Source: Paralvinella palmiformis
Lineage: Eukaryota > Annelida > Polychaeta > Terebellida > Alvinellidae
NCBI GenBank assembly: GCA_025642065.1
Contig: JAODUP010001045.1
Location: 1-64,000 of the forward strand
Reading direction: 5' to 3'
Length of the DNA: 64,000 bases
Under the pieces are notes generated by a model that worked only from the letters and a program-made list of their open reading frames with translations, did no database searches and had not been told where the DNA came from. Shown here piece by piece: positions 1 to 11,060 of this stretch; position 1 is the stretch's first letter; every line of letters starts with the position of its first letter. Made by a program: the position numbers and the translations under genes.

Positions 1-1860
1 AACCCTGTACCTCAGTGTTATAGGTCTGAGCACCAATTATTCCTCATTTTCTATTACTTCCACTCAAATATAGTGGCTGAGCATATGCAGTAGCTATAGT
101 TGGGTTGAAAGTAGAAGATGCTTTTGATAGTTTTGATGAGGTACAAACGAAAATCAAAGCAATAGACGATCCAATAATAATCCGGGTTCTCAGGTGTCCT
201 AGAAAACCTGGAATATAACAAATTCATTTTCCCGGTCCTGGAAATGTTCTTGAATTTGACAAAATCTGAAAATCTCACGGAAAAAATAATGCCTTTCGAA
301 AAACCCCATTTTAATAAAAAAGTGAATAATAGTAAGTGTATATATAAAATAATGCATTTCTTATAAATGTCAGATTTCCTTTTTAATCTGATTATAATGT
401 ATTAATAGATTTAAATTCTAATATCTTTATTAAACGTTAGTAGCAGTAATTACAACCAAGCTCCCGTCACTGATGCAAGCAGATGAAAAATTAAAAACAA
501 TCATGAAATTGCTCAGATTTATAATAATATTGATGATGCATGGTTAAGATGATGCATGCTGAATGCTTTATCACCAACAAACACGATTCCGATGCTCGGG
601 TTGCTGTTCCGTGTCCGAGCACCAGAAACACCCAAACTTGGCGCACGCACGTGGAGTGCTCGGACCTTTATCATCAACTAGAGGTCTGGATCTAACACGA
701 TTCCGATGCTCGGATACGTAACAACAGCCTAAAAGTAGAATCTAACTGAATAAGTCTAAGACTAAAGAGCCTTCAAAAAAAAAACCCCAAAAATAATTAA
801 ATGCTAGGTCTACTACAAAAACTAAAGTAAAACTAATATAATCATCATCATTGCTATATTAATTATAATAAAGCTTTATTTTTGCTTTGTGCATGATTGA
901 GTCTAGTAAAAATTTGTGGCGGCATAACTTCTTTCCTGTACCCTAGTATCGCGCAGAGTTCTGCTTTTACATTATATAAATTTACAACAGAAACAACATA
1001 TTCTATCACCTTTTTAATTAAATAAAACATATTAGTGATTTTTTTTAACAAACATACTTCTCGACAGTAACTATCTTTCTGGCAAGCGAAACTCATCCTG
1101 GCAACAACATCGGAAGATTTAAAACCAAATAATACATTTCGTAATACGTTATATCGTAACCAAAACCAACAGCGAGGCCGATTTTTTCAAATGCCGATTT
1201 CTCGTAAAGAACCACGTGCTCATACTAAATATCACACGATTTATTGTGCTCACTTGGTATTTAGCGAGGTCTATCAGTATCACATTTGAAAATAGCTATT
1301 TTGAGCCACAAGTTTTCTATCTATCCTAGCTAAACTGTTTGGCCGAAACTAACTTTTGCCATACTTATCGACATGGCCTACTTATATCAGAGAGCTTAAA
1401 TAATAGTCTTTGTTTATATTGACGTTGCCTTAATATCTGCAGACTGCAGCATTTTAATGTTTATACCATTGGCCTAGAAGTTTTATATTTAGGTCAATGG
1501 TTTATACCATGAAGCCCTTTTCAATGGTATCATTAAGAGCAATATTTTAAAAAAGGAACATTTTCTCACACTTTCTTGCTTGTATATGGTTTGATTAGTA
1601 AACAAATTTCTTGTTTGTTTTGTCAATCTGTAAATTCAAGCCTTTGCGGCGTACAAACATTATTAAGTTTGTGTAAAAATTATCGAATGTAATATTAATT
1701 GATAAATAATAGTAATTGATACACGTAATTTATTGTATGCCATAATTGGAGTTTTAATTGTAGTGGCGTTAGACTTAATATTATAATCCAACTGATCTTT
1801 AATTCTGTTTTACAAATTCTTATTAACGTCGTTGTTCTGTGAAAAAAACTAAATAATTGT
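1..1860. other. AT-rich stretch without recognisable gene
   Basis: No frame here shows a recognisable domain and no splice-consistent exon set was found. Positions 170-285 resemble the TTCCAGGACC-type hAT-like repeat also seen near 18630-18825 (shared wording around TTGAATTTGACA). A 20-base word occurs twice identically at 580-599 and 694-713. The rest is simple AT-rich sequence. Confidence 0.5.
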
Positions 1861-1899
1861 TTCCTTGTGTGGACAGACACTGCTCGGATGTTTATTTAT

Positions 1900-3125
1900 G
1901 ACAGGTTATCTAGTGGTCTCTCTGCTGCAGGCTGTTTACCTTCCACGAACTCGAGAATGTACTGAGAAGACACAGAAAGACAGCCCCTTTACCTACACTT
2001 TCTTCGCCAAAGCCCCACGTTCCTTCAAGAAGCGAATCCTCAACTTATTAAACCAATCCTGGATCGAAGGGAAACTACCAGAATAATGGAAGAAGGCAAT
2101 AGTCATCCAGATCGCTAAACCATCGCCATCGCCCATCTCCCTAATTTACACCCTCTCAAAGATCATGGAGAGAATGATCCTAGCAAGACTCCAGTGGAAA
2201 CCCCCCAGGACGAAAAATATCTTCGGTTTCGTCAAAGACAGACCAACAATAGACGCCATCGTTCATTAAGCAACCAAGATTACAGCCAGAAAATGCCCCA
2301 AAAGAAGCAAAGCAGTGTTCGTCGCCTTCATGGACCAGGACAAGGCGTTGATCATCTTTCCATGCTGGACTCCATTATCTCATTGGGCATGTCTGGGAGG
2401 ATCAATACATGGATAGAGAACTTTCTAACAAACAGAAAATTAAAAGTAAAGATTCAAGGAACCATCTCCGACCTCCACGATCTCACTACTGGTTGTCCTT
2501 AGGGGGTCAACAATATCTCCCACCATCTTCAACGGTCTCGTCGCCCAACTCCTGACTGTCACTCTACCACTATCAGTAGACATCCTTGCATATGCCGATG
2601 ACCTGCTTCTGATTTGACACGGAAGTAAATCAGCAGAGAAACTCCAGAAATCCATAAACGCAGTAGACAAAGCAGCCAACAACTTAGGCTTATACTTCTC
2701 TCCAGCTAAAACCAAGACCATGGCTTTCAACACAATTACTAGACAACCTAAATTTAAACTCGGCCTACACCTAGAAATGGTCAACGACTATAGATATCTC
2801 GGGGGTAACCATAGACAGAAGACTCAGCTTCATTCAACACATAGCAGACACAAAACGTAAACTCCAGATTCAACATGATCAAGGCCATCACCAATCTGAA
2901 GATTGGCGTCAACACGAAGATGCTTATAACCCTGTATAAGTCCTTGATACAGTCAGTTCTACTATATGCTGCGCCCGTCCTTCTACTGACCTGCAACACG
3001 GCCTTACAGAACTTAGAAAGAACACAGATCGAGTACCACTTCGCCGCATAGGGGCTACCCAACAAAACCAACCCCTGCCCCTCCGACTCTTAATAAAGAA
3101 GGAAACGGCCACATATCTCCGAGAC
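1900..3125 (+). pseudogene. Non-LTR retrotransposon (I/Jockey-type LINE) reverse transcriptase remnant
   Basis: A broken reverse transcriptase is read in three shifting frames. In order: an N-terminal RT stretch with LNLLNQSW and KAIVIQIAKP (2030-2120), SLIYTLSKIMERMILARLQW (2140-2200), a degenerate fingers region (2300-2420), SPTIFNGL (2515-2545), the catalytic YADD box at 2591-2602 followed by LLLI, FSPAKTKTMAF (2695-2730) and YRYLGG (2790-2810). The thumb region then runs to about 3125. Many stops and frameshifts show it is dead. The order and wording fit I/Jockey-group LINEs that also carry RNase H, and the RNase H remnant at 22780-23450 may come from the same family. A 5'-truncated SINE follows at once. 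Confidence 0.85.
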
Positions 3126-3346
3126 TGATCACGTTAAATGGCGCTGCCGTCTCCACTGAACTATTTATAATAAATGGGGACGTTAAAAAACCCTGAGGAC
3201 GTAAACTCTCTGGCAGTGACCACCCTCGGGGTATTTCAGTTCCATCTTTCCGTACTGCTCCCCTGTGAGTGGTGGGGGAGCAGATTTCTCAACCACTCCA
3301 ACATAGAGGCTGTGCCGAATAAGCGACAGCCTGGGGATTATACTTT
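3122..3346 (+). mobile_element. SINE family 1, headless copy
   Basis: The body and tail of SINE family 1 without its tRNA-like head. Shared blocks are ACGTTAAATGGCGCTGCCG (3131-3149), the GGGGACGTTAAAA block (3176-3188), GTACTGCTCCCCTGTGAGTG (3252-3271) and the tail hairpin GGCTGTGCCGAATAAGCGAC (3309-3328). It matches the reverse-oriented copies at 33352-33720 and 46362-46700. It sits directly against the LINE remnant, as if inserted into it or truncated on arrival. Confidence 0.8.
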
Positions 3347-3365
3347 GAAGCGATATCGCCCAACC

Positions 3366-5308
3366 GGAGTCACTAATTGGTGGTGTAGCCATCGCAATGA
3401 TAAGGTGTGACGTCGTGCTACAGTTAATCAGAAAGAAGACTCGGTCAAACGTGGCATGAACGAACACTGTCACCAGCCAGTACCAGGACTTAAAGCTGCA
3501 CTGATCGTAAAGACCAAGGTAAATGATTGTCTATAATATGATAATAATATTCTATGAAATAATTGATAATTATCGAAAAGACAAAATTGGTTACGAACGA
3601 GCAAATGATGTATGTTTCAGGTGAAAGAAGGGGCCGGCAACGATATGATCAGATCCGCTACCGATGTTGTAGAGACGATATTAATGAAAACCCGTTCCTG
3701 ATGATGAACCTTGTGCAGCATGACCAAAGCCAACCAGTCTAAGTCATAACCACAACAGGGCTAGGGAAAAATGCAACATACAGAACTACACAACTTGGAC
3801 TTTGAGGTTGGTGGCAGTGTTAGTGGTTTTCGTGATAAGAATAGTAATATGGAAGGATTAATATATATATTCCGTATCTTTACAGCTCAACAGAGAATTC
3901 ATCCCAGATGGATTCGCACGTGACGACATCCGGATTGGTGAGGCACGTCACATCATATTTTCCACGGCGTACCAACTTGAGGTAATTTACTTAGAATTGT
4001 TAATAATTCATATTCAATTAAACTTACTCATTTTGTCTTCTTGGTACATTATTGTGTTGGCATAAATGCGGTGGAGAACAATGATGTGATTATTTGATTT
4101 GATAATGTTTCGTTATAAATGACATATATTTTCATTGTGTTTTTCATATATGCTTAAATGATCCTTACTATGTTACAGGTTCTCTCCAAGTCTAGACGAT
4201 GGTACATTGATGGAACTTTGAAGGTCGTTCGTGAACCATTCTGTCAGCTACTTAGCATTCACGCCTTTTTTGACCTACGAAGGAACAACCAAACAGGTGC
4301 CATTGGCATTTTGTTTCATGTCGTCGTAAGAAGGATTACAAGAAGGTAACTTGATGTGACATATTGCATAAATCATACTCTATCATTTTATGTGACACAT
4401 AATATTACACATAATGTAATTATTAAAACAATTGTTAGAATATTCTTCATATTCTAATACTAATTCGTATTTTTTCAGGTGTTCAAGCCCTTCCCACTGA
4501 GCCATCGGTAGAAGGTTTTGTCTCGGATTTTGAGAAAGGTATTGTTTTATTAATTTATGAAAGAAGTAATAATTTATATGTTAATAATAAAAATATATAT
4601 ACTAGTCTACTGTGAAATATAACTTGGGCACTTGTATCTTTCAAGGAATTTGGCTGGGTTTGCGTAGCGTGTTCCGGGACAAGGAAATCAATGGCTGAGC
4701 CTATCACTGGGCGCAAGCTGTGTGTGGGCAAGACACATAACCTGGTCTACAACCAGCAGATATAGAACGTGACGGCACATACTGCTACCTAAGGAAGTTG
4801 TACGCCCTACCATTTCTACCAAGTGAGCACATTTCGGAGGCATTTAACAAATTGCAAGAGAAGGCATCGAGTGACTCGCTTCGGTACCCTTGCGACTATG
4901 TTAGATCAACATTGATTAAAAGCACTGTATGGCCTACCCAATCCTGGTCAGTATTCAACCACAGTGTAAGGACAAACAATGATGTGTAGGGTTGACACAG
5001 ACGCTTGCGTTATCGAGCTGCAAATGGCAAGCCTCCTTTCTATATATGTACTAGTTCTTCTACTGGATCGTAAATCTCGTCTACTCAAATTCCAGTCAAA
5101 GCTTGTCAGAGAAGGAAAGTTGCAGCGATATCAGCGTAAGGCTGCCAAATCAACGCAGGGTTTATTATTTAAACTCTGGGGTGAGTATATGGCCGGAAAC
5201 TGCAAAACGTCCAAACTTATGACGGAATGTGGTAAGATATACGCCCCTGTGGTCGAAGCAATTCAAAACACCGAGGCCGATGTGTTGGACCACCATATGG
5301 CCGAGTGA
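3366..5308 (+). pseudogene. Decayed FLYWCH zinc-finger / MULE-type transposase gene with introns
   Basis: Coding blocks of a FLYWCH-MULE protein are split by intervals with good splice signals. FLYWCH-like part 3366-3517 (WWCSHRN, NEHCHQPVPG) ends at a GTAAAT donor; 3621-3720 follows a TTTCAG acceptor; 3891-3980 reads LNREFIPDGFARDDIRIGE; 4180-4348 reads WYIDGTLKVVREPF, with the first catalytic Asp; 4480-4538 reads VEGFVSDFEKG, with the second Asp; 4645-5308 reads YHWAQA, LYALPFLP, VYAP. The family is widespread in invertebrates, both as MULE transposons and as many uncharacterised genes. In-frame stops (about 3405, 4696, 4738) and a frame change near 4980-5040 indicate a pseudogene. Several stops fall where a Cys codon is expected. 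Confidence 0.8.
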
Positions 5309-5995
5309 CATATTCTTATGTTATGAGTCGTAAAATGAATAGTCATATTCATTTGTAAGTAATTTATGACTACAGATCTTCTTGTCTTTGTATATGTCCT
5401 GTATATATGTCCTGAGAATTGATTGTATATATATCTATATATATATATATATATATATAGTCATGATAATGCAAAATTATATTTGGCGTTAGGCATAATA
5501 AATGCAATTACTGTTTAAAAAAAATACTTATCGGAATTATATTACTTAATTAGCCTCATTAACAAGCATAAATGCAACCACTTCAAAGGGAATTGGCCGC
5601 ACACTGTGAAAAGCGACATAAAAATACCACTTAATATCCCTGAATGACCATCACTGTAATAAACCTATTGTATTATAGTGATTCAGTATCAGTATACGTC
5701 GATACGAGCGCCCGTGGTCCATAATACCCCATTTGGAAAGATTTCTTCATAAAATAAAATGTTCGTAGACTAAGCTAGTTGATAGAAAGCATGTTACAAA
5801 GTTACTTAGGCAAATCTCCATTGATGAAAACAAATTATACATGGAGTTTGTAAATGCAGTTAGATCTACTGGGTTTTTATCAGGGGGTACGATCGAGTTG
5901 TCTTACCTTCAGTACAGGTTGTCTTGGGTACGAGTTGTCTAGAAGTCAAAGTGAATGAACTGCAATTTATCAACCACAAGATGTGTACTATAATC
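5309..5995. other. No gene seen; AT microsatellite
   Basis: AT-rich sequence downstream of the MULE pseudogene, with an (AT)n tract at about 5425-5458. No domain or exon could be supported. Confidence 0.5.
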
Positions 5996-5999
5996 ATGT

Positions 6000-6285
6000 T
6001 TGACAAACCATGGCACGGAAGATGATGAATTGTGGGATGAACATCACGACAAATCTGACACTGACTCTGACGAAGAAGGCGACGAGATGTACGATGACAT
6101 ACTGACACATGAACAAATACAACAAATTTCAATGAAGATAGTGATGATGACGAATTTTTGGGTTTTGAATAATTGTTTTGATTTTAGTGTGGCTTATACA
6201 CGAGTTCGACTGTAGGGGGGTTCAATGGTCCTAAAACCTAGTGCGAACACGAGTGTGGCCTATACACAAGTATATACGGTACATG
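6000..6285 (+). mobile_element. pogo-like DNA transposon, 3' end with transposase C-terminus
   Basis: The reading frame from about 6010 encodes an acidic transposase tail ([17 protein letters not shown], then DDILTHEQIQQ and, after a one-base shift, [13 protein letters not shown] and a stop at about 6170). After the stop come repeated SCTTATACACGAGTTCGAC-like words and a terminal TATACACAAGTATATACGGTA (6259-6279). A second copy of the same end lies at 31520-31765. Acidic C-termini ending in an F-x-G-F/E motif are common in pogo/Tigger-type transposases; that superfamily call is inference. Confidence 0.65.
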
Positions 6286-6807
6286 CTAAAGTTGTGTTAT
6301 TTAAGTTTGTGACTTAATTGGAGCATGTTGTAATATTTTCGGGAAGTTATAGATGTGTCTTCCTTTGCACGTGAACATTCCTTTGGGCAAACACTGAAAG
6401 TGGAAAAACATTCAACAATAATACGAACACCATGTATCCGATTTGGTAAAATAGATGTTCCATATATATGACTTCTTATTATCAAGATGCATAAATGATA
6501 ATAATCGTATACAATATGGTCTTTGTTATTCATTTCAGAATGTGACGATTAGAGGGATTGTAGGTGATAGATGATAATGAAAATAGTGTATAGGAAAAGA
6601 ATAAATGTTAAAATCAAGTTATGTGTTGTTCATCTGGTATTGCTAATATTATTCTTCTGGAATGTTATACAAAGTCGTTCTGTCGATGGTAAGAAAACGT
6701 CGCGTTGACATTAACTATAATGACAGTAAAAACGTCTCTTGAACGTTATAAAATAACGTTATTGTGACATTTTATAACGTCAGTATGACGTTATTCTGTT
6801 AGCTGGG

Positions 6808-7260
6808 CATACACTATACTTTTCACTATTACATCCTCATTTAACACATGGAATCCTTGCTTGGGGAAATGCAAAATCTTGTTTTCTTCACAAAACCGAG
6901 GTTTTGCAAAAGAGAGCACTTCGAATAATAATTAACTATACAAAATATAACCATCATACTGATCCACTCTTCATGCATTCTCGAGTTATCCGATCTTTAT
7001 CAGCTTCAACTTTTGCTCTTTATGCATAATTAATTGCCCGTGTCATTGCGTAATATTTATTTACGTTAAATCGCGTTATAAATGTTGTACATGAAACCAG
7101 ACAGGTCAATATGTTCCATATTACAAAATCTAAATTTATTGATAAATTGTCAAAATTTCAGTTTCTCCTGTTGTGGAATGAATGGTATCCGGAACTAAAC
7201 ATCCATTAAACATATTAACTCGTTTAAGCGATCTAAAAAAACTCTGTGTCTAGGTAGTTA
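6808..7260 (+). pseudogene. LINE reverse transcriptase C-terminal fragment
   Basis: One frame reads LYFSLLHPHLTHGILAWGNA, then LQKRALRIII and HHTDPLFMHSRVI, and later FLLLWNEWYPELN. These are the usual thumb and C-terminal blocks of Jockey/CR1-type LINE polymerases (tyrosine-serine-leucine helix, LQKRA-R block, LWN-LP-EL block). Stops at about 7030 and later show decay. No RT core is present, so this is a 5'-truncated copy. Confidence 0.75.
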
Positions 7261-10200
7261 CGCTGCCATAGTCAACTGCTGCGACCCATATTGTAACAAC
7301 TGTTATAAATAATTTTAATTATACAAATAGGTCGTGTTTCTTGTTCCTCTTTTGTTTTTATGTTTCTCCTCCTTCACCGCGTGTCCACGTTTTTTTTTTA
7401 CTTGCTCCTGTTTTACTGCTCTTTCAGGTCATGTACATATGTATGTATATGCGTGTGTGTGTATATATATGTTCTTATATGTTTATTCATAAGGAGGTAG
7501 CTGGTAGACGATCTTTGTAGGTTAAGCTACTCCCTCCATTTCCTGTGTAAATATTACTGTACTGTTTATGTAACTATGTATGCACATGGAAATCTATCTA
7601 TCTATCTTAGGTTTGCAATTTGATGGTTATCATCAGACAAATTTTACGTAATTGTTTAGACTTTCCCGTGCGTCAAAATTGTCCAACGTTTTATAAGTTG
7701 TTCTCCGCATCAAATACCACAAATATTTACAATTATTATGGGATTACGTAATATATTGACTGCACTAACATAGAATAAGATAGTTTAAAAAATAAATTTA
7801 AGCTTTCGAGAGTTTTACTCACTTCTAATATTCCCTGGCAACCTATTCTAAAAGGTGGAGGGGCATAGCTACGCTATATATGCAATCACCACATGATTGG
7901 AACCGAGACACAAGTACCTGCGGTAGTTTCTGATTGGATGGCCTGCGATTTTGAGATTACATCTTGGTCGACTAAAGACCATACAGATATTTCAGTGGAA
8001 ACGAACTAACAGATTTATAAGTTGTTAGCTGAATCTTAAAATGAATGCAAATTTTCTGTGGAAGGTCAAGGTGTTTTTTGAAGAACCCTGATGATATGAT
8101 TATATTTTTGAATCACTAAGTGAGTGCACTATTCTGAAACCACTGAAAGATATTGATATTATGTCACTCAATGTACCAAGTGTTTCTTATATCAGAATAC
8201 TTTTGGACATTGTGTGTTCTTATGCTAGTTTTAGGCGGCTCTGTGAATACAGATGTGACGTGTTCATTGAGAGTAAATATATTTGTCAAAAGAAGCCTAT
8301 ATATTTTTGACCAAACTAGTAGGGGTAATGAAAGATATATTATTGTGTAATACTGGCGTTTTCAGGAATTTAACATAATATGGCAACCCCAAACATATAA
8401 CACCCATTTAAATTTAGAAGATTTTGAATCACAAACAATATAAATTTACATGACGAATCAAACACATCTTTCAATCTTGAGAAGATTATATTATGGTCAA
8501 CTGCATCAAATGGAACAGACGGGTCCAAAAATACTAAATGACTGATATATTTTGAACAACTGAAATATTTCTTATTTTATTAAATGTGGGGTGGCTGATG
8601 TTTTTGTTTTGGGTGATCATGGAAACAAGACACTGGATGAGTGTCTCCAATTAAAAGGCAATGAGAATAACATACGGTATTCATCACTACAAACTCTGTT
8701 CGAAGACGAATGGCCAAATCCGCGGTCAACGTGTCGCCGAATCACGCCCGTCCGTCATCACCACAAACAGAACCAACGTTTAAAAATTATATGTTTTATT
8801 TCAGTTTTGCCGTATAGCATACCACGCACGATAAAGCGTTGAACAGCGTACAATACACGGTAACGTCCTGTATGCCGTACAATGCATTATCACGACGACA
8901 TCCTACAGCTGTTGACTACAATCAGCTCCAACGCGTAAATATTGAGTACAAGTAAAACACCGTAGAAAACACGTACACGTAAAATGCTCCAATCATTATA
9001 AACCCTAGTCGTCGTGGCTCTTTCGCTAAAACGATCTTCCGAAGCTGACGCTGATCGGCGGGCAGCTGACCACGAAAACCTGACATTAACTAAATAGTGG
9101 ATTACCGGTATGGAATAAATATGATTCGTCATCTCGGAGGGTCACTGGCACCCGGACAACAACATTATTATTAAGACACGACAACAACTGGCAGTGAGCA
9201 TAATAGCAGAAGAAATAATGATAAAACACAACGTAATGCACGGAAAACGAGAACGCAGAAAGGCTGGCTAATGACCAGCAAAACGATATATTTGTAGTTT
9301 GTAGTGTAATCAAAGTGTTGGGGGGGGGGGGAATGTTGGCTTTCCCAAATTCTAATTTCTGTTTGTCCTATCAACGTACGCGCTAACAGATCAATATCTC
9401 AAACCCGGTAACAACTCGATGACTCTTATGTGGCCTGATGCCGTCAAGATTTAGACAAAAGCGTTTCTCAGTAAGAAATAATCTGACCAAGACGGTAATT
9501 TTAAGTTTGATTTTCTTACGGATAAAATAGAACTATTACCACGACGAAAACTTCGACTTAAATACGGGGCGGTCTAAAAAGGTCAATACTTCGAACACGG
9601 ACAAATGTTCTGACTGATAATCTGTTCTAAACACGAATAAACATATACCAAGTACTTATTAAGCCAGCTGTAATGAGGACACGTTGGCATGTATATATCT
9701 GACTTTAGCTATATCGTTGTGAGAGAGTACTAGAAGCGCGCCAAACCGCTCAAATCACAGTATCCTATATGACAACGAGAATGCAGGCAGCTATATGCCA
9801 TAAGAACATCATCTCCCCCCTCAACATGAAATGTTCCATAAAAGGGAAAAAAACCCATTGAAAACCCTGAAGAAATTGGTGGCTGTTTTTTTCTTTATTT
9901 TATGGCAGATTTTTCCCAACAAAAACTAGATAAAATTATGCAGCTGACATCTTGGATGTACTACTGCTAAGATCAATAAAAACAAATGAGACCATCATAA
10001 TCTATATGTCAGATCAATGCATTTAATTATCTCCTGAACTGTTCAACCAAATAACCGACTGACAAATTAGGTACGGTATTATAATTTTTGTAGTTTGTTG
10101 TGTTAAGGAAAATATCTGAAACGGATCGATAAACGGTATTGGAAAAAAAGGTTAACATGGTGGAAAAAATAAATAAATAGAAGTCCTTGATGACCTTTCT

Positions 10201-10350
10201 AATCTATTTGTGCATCATATGGAGCAGACAAATAAATTGGACATTTCCATTGGTTGAATATTTCCATTTATGTGTTGCGTGCAGCAGGCGTTATTAACCC
10301 CATCTGAGGGCTGTCTGAGGATCTGAAGAAAGTTGTGGGCCACGGCCTAG
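7261..10350. other. No gene recognised; low-complexity and anonymous sequence
   Basis: A GT/AT-rich stretch lies at 7437-7475, a TCTATCTATC run near 7590-7607 and a G-run at 9319-9331. Short open frames at 8591-8842 and 8890-9132 show no recognised domain and no splice-linked partner. The missing last exon of the CP2 gene could lie in this stretch but was not found. Confidence 0.4.
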
Positions 10351-10399
10351 AAAGACAATACAAAACGAATTTGCACACCGAAACATCACCCAAAACATT

Positions 10400-10680
10400 A
10401 AGACAATTCTCTGCACTAGCCCTACCTTACACCCACCCAGACACCCACTATCCGCACTACTGTATTGTCAACAAATCCACATAATATTTCATAAGGTTCT
10501 TAAAACTCACTTATTTAAATAGCCTATTTATAATATATAAACCAGTTTATTATGTATAAAATATATTTGTGCTATATGAGTTCAGAATATGTTTTAATTA
10601 TATTTTAAATGTAAAGCACCTTAGAGCAATTTAAGTTGAATAAGGTGCTACATAAAATATTACTATTATTATTATAGCCC
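10400..10680 (+). mobile_element. L2/CR1-like LINE 3' end
   Basis: A short coding end (KVLKTHLFK at about 10495-10520) is followed by an untranslated region with the paired words TGTAAAGCACCTTAGAGC and AATAAGGTGCTACATAAA, then an ATT-rich tail. That stem and tail are typical of L2-type LINE 3' ends. Severely 5'-truncated. Confidence 0.65.
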
Positions 10681-11008
10681 AGGTATAAAACCTATCCATA
10701 AACAAAATCTTTATCTGCATCAGCTAATACCTGATATGTAGATCAGCTATTTGTCGTCGTCTGTAGCAAGATGTTATAATAACTGAGCATGATGTCATCT
10801 GGAAATGAAATACGGATGTTAGTTGTACACTTTTTTAAATAAATAATACCAGAATCAACGAAACTGCAGCTGAGCTGATAGGTGTTTCTCGTTGTAAAAT
10901 ACAGCCTTTATTATTGTTATGATAATGACTTTCTTTTGAACAATGGAGCAGTATTTCTTGTCTCTGTGGAATATAAGATTAAAGATGACACTGAACAAAA
11001 TGGCTTAC

Positions 11009-11060
11009 CTTCTGTTGCTTCAATGTTATAACGTGATTCATCGGGGAAATTCTGTACCAC
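11009..11060 (-). CDS. TFCP2: CP2 gene coding exon 16 (penultimate or last)
   Basis: Follows acceptor CATTCCAG in phase 0 and reads [17 protein letters not shown]. This matches the vertebrate VQNFQDESCF segment straight after the exon 15 equivalent, though the Cys is replaced. A good GTAAGC donor follows one base into the next codon. If unspliced, the frame stays open to TAA at 10917-10919, with AATAAA (10907-10912) just beyond. That would give a C-terminus unlike the family, so a missed short final exon is more likely. Confidence 0.75.
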
